From NCBI RefSeq assembly GCF_019352175.1, contig NZ_JACBYI010000044.1, forward strand, positions 1 through 62,495: a DNA stretch of 62,495 bases, given 5' to 3'. Position 1 is the stretch's first letter, and every line of letters starts with the position of its first letter. Positions 58,927-62,495 of this stretch are shown here, piece after piece. The stretch is from Paenibacillus sp. S150 (GTDB taxonomy: Bacteria; Bacillota; Bacilli; Paenibacillales; Paenibacillaceae). A model generated the notes under the pieces. That model was not told where the DNA came from, ran no database searches, and saw only the letters and a list, made by a program, of their open reading frames with translations. The translations under genes and the position numbers were made by a program.

Positions 58927-59943
58927 ATGCTGAAGATTGGCGGCATTGAGATGAAAAACCAGGTTGTGCTGGCACCTATGGCCGGCGTGTGCAATCCTGC
59001 GTTTCGTCTGATCGCAAAGGAATTTGGAACCGGGCTGGTCTGCGCCGAAATGGTCAGCGACAAGGCGATACTGCACGGCAATCCGCGTACGAGGGAAATG
59101 CTGTTTGTAGATGAACGGGAGAAACCGCTGAGTTTGCAGATTTTTGGCGGCGACCGAAAGTCCCTGGTTGAAGCGGCCAAGGTCGTTGATAAAGAGACAA
59201 ATGCTGATATTATCGACATTAATATGGGCTGTCCGGTACCCAAGGTGACCAAATGCGACGCGGGTGCGCGCTGGCTGCTGAATCCCGACAAAATCTACGA
59301 GATGGTGTCCGCAGTCGTTGACGCCGTGGATAAGCCGGTAACCGTAAAAATGCGGATTGGCTGGGACAGCGAGCATATTTTTGTCGAAGACAATGCGCGT
59401 GCCGTCGAGCGTGCCGGAGGCCAGGCAGTGAGCGTGCACGGCCGGACCCGTGAGCAGCTTTATACCGGTCATGCCGATTGGAAATACATCCGTATGGCCA
59501 AAGAAGCGGTTTCGATCCCGGTTATCGGCAACGGGGATGTGAATACACCCGAGGATGCTCGGGCTATGCTGGATCAGACCGGCTGTGACGGTGTAATGAT
59601 CGGACGCGGCGCTTTGGGCAATCCATGGATGCTGTACCGTACAGTCCAATACCTGAACACCGGCGAGCTGATGCCTGAACCGGCTGCTGCAGAGAAAATC
59701 AAAGTGGCCATTCTTCATATGGACCGCCTGATTAGCCTGAAGGGCGAAGCGGTGGCTGTTCGCGAAATGCGCAAGCATTTGGCCTGGTATTTGAAGGGGA
59801 TGAAAGCGGCAGCCCGCGTGAAGGACATCATTATGGAAGAAACCAGGCGTGATGAAATGGTGCGGATCTTGAACGATTTTGTCATACAGCTTAAGGAAGA
59901 AGAAGAACAGGAGGGTCTGAATTCCCCGCTTTCAGCGGTTTAA
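58927..59943 (+). CDS. dusB: tRNA-dihydrouridine synthase DusB
   Basis: 338 residues, FMN-binding TIM barrel. LAPMAGVCNPAFRLIAKEFG near 15-34, catalytic cysteine in NMGCPVPKVTKCDAGA, VSVHGRTREQLY and IGNGDVNTPEDA. It reduces specific uridines in tRNA D-loops. Next to the folate genes as in Bacillus (yacF). The ribosome binding site is GGAAGTGAAG. Confidence 0.95.
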   Translation: MLKIGGIEMKNQVVLAPMAGVCNPAFRLIAKEFGTGLVCAEMVSDKAILHGNPRTREMLFVDEREKPLSLQIFGGDRKSLVEAAKVVDKETNADIIDINMGCPVPKVTKCDAGARWLLNPDKIYEMVSAVVDAVDKPVTVKMRIGWDSEHIFVEDNARAVERAGGQAVSVHGRTREQLYTGHADWKYIRMAKEAVSIPVIGNGDVNTPEDARAMLDQTGCDGVMIGRGALGNPWMLYRTVQYLNTGELMPEPAAAEKIKVAILHMDRLISLKGEAVAVREMRKHLAWYLKGMKAAARVKDIIMEETRRDEMVRILNDFVIQLKEEEEQEGLNSPLSAV

Positions 59944-59996
59944 AACCTGAATTTTCTGTCTTTTTGATAAACACTCGAACATTATATGGGGCATCA

Positions 59997-60025
59997 TTGA
60001 CATTTTGTAGCGGTTCCAATATAAT
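59997..60025 (+). promoter_or_regulatory. Consensus sigma-A promoter of greA
   Basis: TTGACA, 17 bases, TATAAT, a perfect match. A GGAGGG/CCCTCC hairpin at 60068-60086 lies in the resulting leader. Confidence 0.88.
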
Positions 60026-60144
60026 TTCACAGTATAAAATCGCCGTTACAGCAGTGGCAATGCAGAAGGAGGGTTCTGATCCCTCCAGATTCGCATATAG
60101 TATGGTGTTTTCAATAAATGTATACGACAGGAGAATCGGTTGAG

Positions 60145-60624
60145 ATGAGCGATAAAGAAGTCATCCTTACACCGGACGGACTTAAGCGTCTGGAAGAAGA
60201 ACTGGAGACCCTCAAATCCGTGAAACGCCGCGAGGTAGCTGAACGGATTAAAGTGGCAATCGGCTACGGGGATATCAGCGAGAACTCGGAGTATGAAGAT
60301 GCGAAGAACGAGCAGGCTTTCATTGAAGGACGCATTATCACTTTGGAAAAAATGCTCCGTAATGCCCGCATCATAAACAGCGACGAGATCGTTACCGATG
60401 TGGTAAGCATTGGGGTCACCGTAAGCGTCGAGGACTTGGAATACGGCGACGTCATGGAATATACAATTGTCGGCACCGCTGAATCCGACCCGCTAAACAA
60501 TAAGATCTCGAACGAAAGTCCGGTAGGCCGGGCGATTATCGGCAAGAAAATTGGTACTGTTGTAGATGTTACTGTTCCTGCAGGCGTCATTCAATATAAA
60601 ATTCTTGATATTAGAATGAAGTAA
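60145..60624 (+). CDS. greA: Transcript cleavage factor GreA
   Basis: 159 residues from the ATG at 60145, ACAGGAGAA upstream; an ATG at 60118 lies before the ribosome binding site. N-terminal antiparallel coiled coil (about 10-75) with acidic tip GDISENSEYEDAKNEQA, then an FKBP-like C-domain (SPVGRAIIGKKIG). It rescues backtracked RNA polymerase. B. subtilis has greA elsewhere; here it is between dusB and lysS. Confidence 0.96.
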   Translation: MSDKEVILTPDGLKRLEEELETLKSVKRREVAERIKVAIGYGDISENSEYEDAKNEQAFIEGRIITLEKMLRNARIINSDEIVTDVVSIGVTVSVEDLEYGDVMEYTIVGTAESDPLNNKISNESPVGRAIIGKKIGTVVDVTVPAGVIQYKILDIRMK

Positions 60625-60645
60625 TAGGTACCAATAAGGAATAAG

Positions 60646-60676
60646 TCTAGAAAGCTTCCTTAGGGAAGCTTTTTTC
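60646..60676 (+). terminator. Terminator after greA
   Basis: AAGCTTCC and GGGAAGCTT around TTA, then TTTTT. Confidence 0.92.
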
Positions 60677-60688
60677 AAAACACATACA

Positions 60689-60748
60689 GCTTATATTTGT
60701 ACGGGAACGGACTGTCCTCTTGCATGGGGGCGGAGCCGTTTCTTCTTG
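60689..60748 (+). repeat. Terminator-linked stem-loop repeat, copy E (degenerate)
   Basis: GCTTATATTTGTACGGGAACGG, then CTGTCCTCTTGCATGGGGGC and GGAGCCGTTTCTTCTTG. The right stem and end signature resemble copy C; the left stem is truncated. It lies 13 bases behind the greA terminator. Confidence 0.55.
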
Positions 60749-60784
60749 TGTATATGACAGAGTGAGTAAGAGAGGATGAAAGAC

Positions 60785-62302
60785 ATGACTGAGGAAATGA
60801 ATACTGTCGAGAACACGGAGAAAGAGCTTAGTGAGCTTTTGACAATCCGCCGCGGCAAATTGGACGAGCTTCGCGCACTGGGAATTGATCCGTTTGGCAA
60901 AAAGTATGAGCGTACGGCAGGTGCCGGAGATATTATGTCCAAGTACGATGGACAAACGAAAGAGGAACTGGACGAGCTGAACCTGGAGGTCAGCATTGCC
61001 GGCCGTATTATGGCTAAGCGTGTAATGGGAAAGGCCAGTTTTGCCCATATTCAGGACCTTAGCGGCAAAATCCAAATCTATGTTCGCCAGGACAGCATTT
61101 CTGAAGCGCAGTATGCGGCATTTACCGTTCTCGATCTGGGGGATATTATTGGCGTCCGCGGCACAGTGTTCAAAACCAGAACCGGTGAGACCTCTATTAA
61201 GGTGCATAACCTTGAGGTTCTTTCCAAATCCCTGCTTCCGCTTCCCGAGAAATATCACGGTCTGAAGGATGTAGAGCTGCGCTACCGCCAGCGTTATGTG
61301 GACCTGATTATCAACCCTGAAGTTCAGCAGACCTTCATTACCCGTTCACGGATCATTCAGTCGATGCGCCGTTATCTGGATTCGCTCGGATATCTGGAGG
61401 TGGAAACTCCAACGCTGCATGCCATTGCCGGTGGAGCCGCCGCCCGTCCGTTCATCACTCATCACAATACACTCGATATGCAGCTGTATATGCGCATTGC
61501 CATTGAGCTGCACCTGAAGCGTCTGATCGTTGGCGGTTTGGAAAAGGTATACGAAATCGGCCGCGTGTACCGCAACGAAGGCATTTCGACGCGTCACAAC
61601 CCGGAATTTACAATGATTGAGCTGTACGAAGCATATGCCGACTACAAAGACATTATGCACTTAACCGAGAGCATGATCGCTCATATCGCTCAAGAAGTGC
61701 TGGGTACACAAAAGATTAACTATCAAGGCCAGGAAGTGGACCTGACGCCGCAGTGGCGCCGTGTGACCATGGTGGATGCTGTCAAAGAAGTGACAGGTGT
61801 CGACTTTGGTGTTCATATGACGGATGAAGAGGCCCAGCGTCTGGCGAAGGAACATCATGTTGCGGTTGAGAAACACATGACCTTTGGACATATCCTGAAT
61901 GCGTTCTTTGAGCAATTTGTAGAAGAAACTTTGATTCAGCCGACCTTTGTTACCGGACATCCGGTTGAAATCTCTCCACTCGCCAAAAAGAATGATCTTG
62001 ACCCCCGTTTTACAGACCGCTTCGAGCTGTTTATCGTGGCCCGTGAGCATGCCAATGCCTTCAGCGAGCTGAATGATCCAATTGATCAGCGCCAGCGGTT
62101 TGAAGCGCAGATTCAGGAAAAAGAAAAAGGCAATGATGAAGCGCATGAAATGGATGATGATTTCATCCGCGCTCTGGAATACGGCATGCCGCCTACTGGC
62201 GGATTGGGAATCGGTGTGGACCGTCTGATTATGCTGCTAACCAACGCAGCATCCATTCGCGATGTACTGCTGTTCCCGCACATGCGCAGCCGCACTGAGT
62301 AA
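60785..62302 (+). CDS. lysS: Lysyl-tRNA synthetase, class II
   Basis: About 505 residues from the ATG at 60785, AAGAGAGG 9 bases upstream; the ATG at 60776 touches that site. OB-fold anticodon domain (about 55-165: VSIAGRIMAKRVMGKASF), then a class II core with motif 2 VYRNEGISTRHNPEFTMIE and motif 3 GLGIGVDRLIMLLT. It charges tRNA(Lys). No T-box was seen upstream. Confidence 0.98.
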   Translation: MTEEMNTVENTEKELSELLTIRRGKLDELRALGIDPFGKKYERTAGAGDIMSKYDGQTKEELDELNLEVSIAGRIMAKRVMGKASFAHIQDLSGKIQIYVRQDSISEAQYAAFTVLDLGDIIGVRGTVFKTRTGETSIKVHNLEVLSKSLLPLPEKYHGLKDVELRYRQRYVDLIINPEVQQTFITRSRIIQSMRRYLDSLGYLEVETPTLHAIAGGAAARPFITHHNTLDMQLYMRIAIELHLKRLIVGGLEKVYEIGRVYRNEGISTRHNPEFTMIELYEAYADYKDIMHLTESMIAHIAQEVLGTQKINYQGQEVDLTPQWRRVTMVDAVKEVTGVDFGVHMTDEEAQRLAKEHHVAVEKHMTFGHILNAFFEQFVEETLIQPTFVTGHPVEISPLAKKNDLDPRFTDRFELFIVAREHANAFSELNDPIDQRQRFEAQIQEKEKGNDEAHEMDDDFIRALEYGMPPTGGLGIGVDRLIMLLTNAASIRDVLLFPHMRSRTE

Positions 62303-62384
62303 TTACTAATGCTCTTACCATGATCCTGAGGGCAGCTGCGAGGATGCGGTTTCCCTTGGGGTTGTGATTATTCAAAAATAATGC

Positions 62385-62413
62385 TTGCAATGAATTACGG
62401 TGCATGATATATT
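62385..62413 (+). promoter_or_regulatory. Strong-looking promoter at the window end
   Basis: TTGCAA, 17 bases, TATATT, with an A-rich upstream tract (AAAAATAATG). No gene follows within the window. In B. subtilis an rRNA operon follows lysS, so this may be an rRNA promoter (inference). Confidence 0.55.
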
Positions 62414-62495
62414 CATGTTCCGGCCATGAAAGGTTAACGCCTAGCCCGATGTGTAACTGAAAAAAGTGCTTGCTTTAATCGGCCGAACGTGATAT

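Noticed and set aside
1..62495. CRISPR array, insertion sequence, prophage or toxin-antitoxin system
   Set aside because: No spaced direct repeats, transposase, integrase or paired toxin genes were seen; gene order is conserved chromosomal backbone.

Overview
The window reads as chromosomal DNA of an endospore-forming, low-to-moderate GC Firmicute, most likely a Paenibacillus. That genus call is inference from gene order, protein flavour and intergenic repeats; no database was searched. It starts inside a 5S rRNA gene and ends just after lysS, at a promoter-like sequence with no gene behind it. The gene order closely follows the Bacillus subtilis block csfB-yaaO-tmk ... abrB ... rnmV-rsmA-yabG-veg-sspF-ispE-purR-spoVG-glmU-prs-pth-fin-mfd-spoVT ... 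divIC-yabR-spoIIE ... tilS-hpt-ftsH ... cysK-pabB-pabA ... dusB ... lysS. Nearly all genes are on the + strand. The exceptions are a membrane protein gene (844-1368), abrB (10093-10347) and a 66-codon orphan (23484-23684).

Layout. 1-1800: 5S rRNA end, an orphan lipoprotein, an orphan membrane protein and the anti-sigma-G factor gin. 1966-9307: replication, c-di-AMP and RNA modification genes (yaaO, tmk, darA, yaaR, holB, ricT, yabA, yabB, rsmI). 9308-10092: gene-free, GC-rich and repeat-bearing. 10093-11936: abrB with a Spo0A-box promoter region, divergent from an HD-domain hydrolase gene. 11991-17222: tatD, a c-di-AMP riboswitch ahead of a YabE-type cell-wall protein, rnmV, rsmA and yabG. 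17568-24656: veg, sspF, ispE, purR, spoVG, glmU, prs, pth and fin. 24791-33713: mfd, a PrsA-like lipoprotein, spoVT, a SpoVB-like flippase and mazG. 34053-39625: hup, rqcP, yabP, yabQ, divIC, yabR and spoIIE. 39962-45900: yabS, yabT, tilS, hpt and ftsH. 46273-50496: nadA-nadB-nadC-coaX. 50534-53559: hslO, a second PpiC-type protein and cysK. 53818-59943: a folate operon (pabB-pabA-pabC-folP-folB-folK) running into yazB and dusB. 60145-62302: greA and lysS.

The genes are mostly housekeeping (translation accuracy, tRNA and rRNA modification, nucleotide, NAD, CoA and folate supply) interleaved with sporulation control (Gin, AbrB, YabG, SspF, SpoVG, Fin, SpoVT, SpoVB-like, YabP, YabQ, SpoIIE). 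I can read plausible sigma-A, sigma-H, sigma-G and sigma-K promoters, Spo0A boxes and a PurBox pair by eye.

I found no CRISPR array, prophage, insertion sequence or tRNA gene, and no obviously new protein-coding system. The most unusual content is non-coding. A family of six stem-loop repeats sits directly behind Rho-independent terminators, in the orientation of the upstream gene. A family of three related leader sequences ends in the ribosome binding sites of darA, yabB and pabB. There is also a 124-bp imperfect palindrome after spoIIE and a GC-rich tandem-repeat island beside abrB.
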